From Xanthobacteraceae bacterium (GTDB lineage: Bacteria > Pseudomonadota > Alphaproteobacteria > Rhizobiales > Xanthobacteraceae), in NCBI GenBank assembly GCA_030036975.1, contig JASHSE010000036.1, positions 1 to 14,255 of the forward strand: 14,255 bases of DNA, in the 5' to 3' direction. Both the position numbers and the translations under genes were made by a program. Below are positions 14,029 through 14,255 of the stretch, piece by piece. The notes beneath the pieces were generated by a model. The model was not told where the DNA came from. It searched no databases and saw nothing but the letters and a program-made list of their open reading frames with translations. Numbering within the stretch: position 1 is the first letter of the stretch; the number at the start of each line of letters is the position of its first letter.

Positions 14029-14255
14029 ATGGCCCGTCATCAGCATCGCGATCAGTCGGCCAGCGGCTCGCAGCGCCAGTTGCGTGTCGGCGAACTGATC
14101 CGGCACGAGCTTGCCGACATGCTGTCGCGCGGCGGCATCCACGACCCGGTGATCGAGCGCCACATGATCACCGTGCCCGAGGTGCACATGAGCCCGGATA
14201 TGCGGCTTGCAACCATCTACGTCATGCCGCTCGGCGGCCATGACGAGAAAGAGGT
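14029..14255 (+). CDS. rbfA: Ribosome-binding factor A RbfA (3'-truncated)
   Basis: Cold-shock-linked 30S maturation factor that binds near helix 1 of 16S rRNA. The 75 codons in the window read MARHQHRDQSASGSQRQLRVGELIRHELADMLSRGGIHDPVIERHMITVPEVHMSPDMRLATIYVMPLGG, matching the alphaproteobacterial RbfA N-terminus (SQRQLRVGE, ITVPEVHMSPD, ATIYVMPLGG). The frame stays open to the window edge. Two in-frame starts exist: ATG at 14029, which gives the family-like MARH N-terminus, and ATG at 14017, which adds MNLL. Neither has a Shine-Dalgarno; the 30 nt upstream are A-rich. The gene is the expected next member of the rimP-nusA-ylxR-infB operon, but a palindromic repeat separates it from infB. Confidence 0.93.
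   Translation, partial: MARHQHRDQSASGSQRQLRVGELIRHELADMLSRGGIHDPVIERHMITVPEVHMSPDMRLATIYVMPLGGHDEKE

Overview
This is a GC-rich chromosomal segment of housekeeping genes from an alphaproteobacterium. It is most likely from the order Hyphomicrobiales (Rhizobiales), near the Bradyrhizobium/Rhodoplanes side. The placement rests on the gene order, on RimP, InfB and PraR sequences of the rhizobial type, on a CTATAT-type -10 element, and on a palindromic intergenic repeat of a kind common in that group. All recognised genes lie on the + strand. Both ends cut genes: miaB lacks its start and rbfA lacks its end.

Region 1 (1-5078) is a tight run miaB > phoH > ybeY > corC > lnt. Neighbours are joined by overlapping stop/start codons or gaps under 20 bp. 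It combines tRNA methylthiolation, an RNA-linked PhoH ATPase, the YbeY endoribonuclease needed for 16S rRNA maturation, a CBS-domain CorC-type protein and the lipoprotein N-acyltransferase Lnt.

Region 2 (5079-8019) holds praR, metK and trmB. praR is an XRE-type regulator with its own AT-rich upstream region. metK makes S-adenosylmethionine, which MiaB, TrmB and many other enzymes use. trmB is the tRNA m7G46 methyltransferase. The praR-metK gap contains a 19-bp tandem direct repeat and then a strongly structured leader that runs up to the metK ribosome binding site.

Region 3 (8020-14255) is the conserved transcription/translation operon rimP > nusA > ylxR(-L7Ae-like) > infB > rbfA. It starts with a recognisable promoter and a leader that contains a Rho-independent terminator hairpin just before rimP, which suggests attenuation or partial readthrough. 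An 81-bp three-hairpin palindromic repeat separates infB from rbfA.

I see no mobile-element enzymes, CRISPR array, defence system or complete tRNA/rRNA gene. The protein-coding content is ordinary core genome. The points worth a second look are in the non-coding DNA (metK leader, rimP leader, infB-rbfA repeat) and in a 15-bp tandem repeat that multiplies start codons at the 5' end of ylxR.
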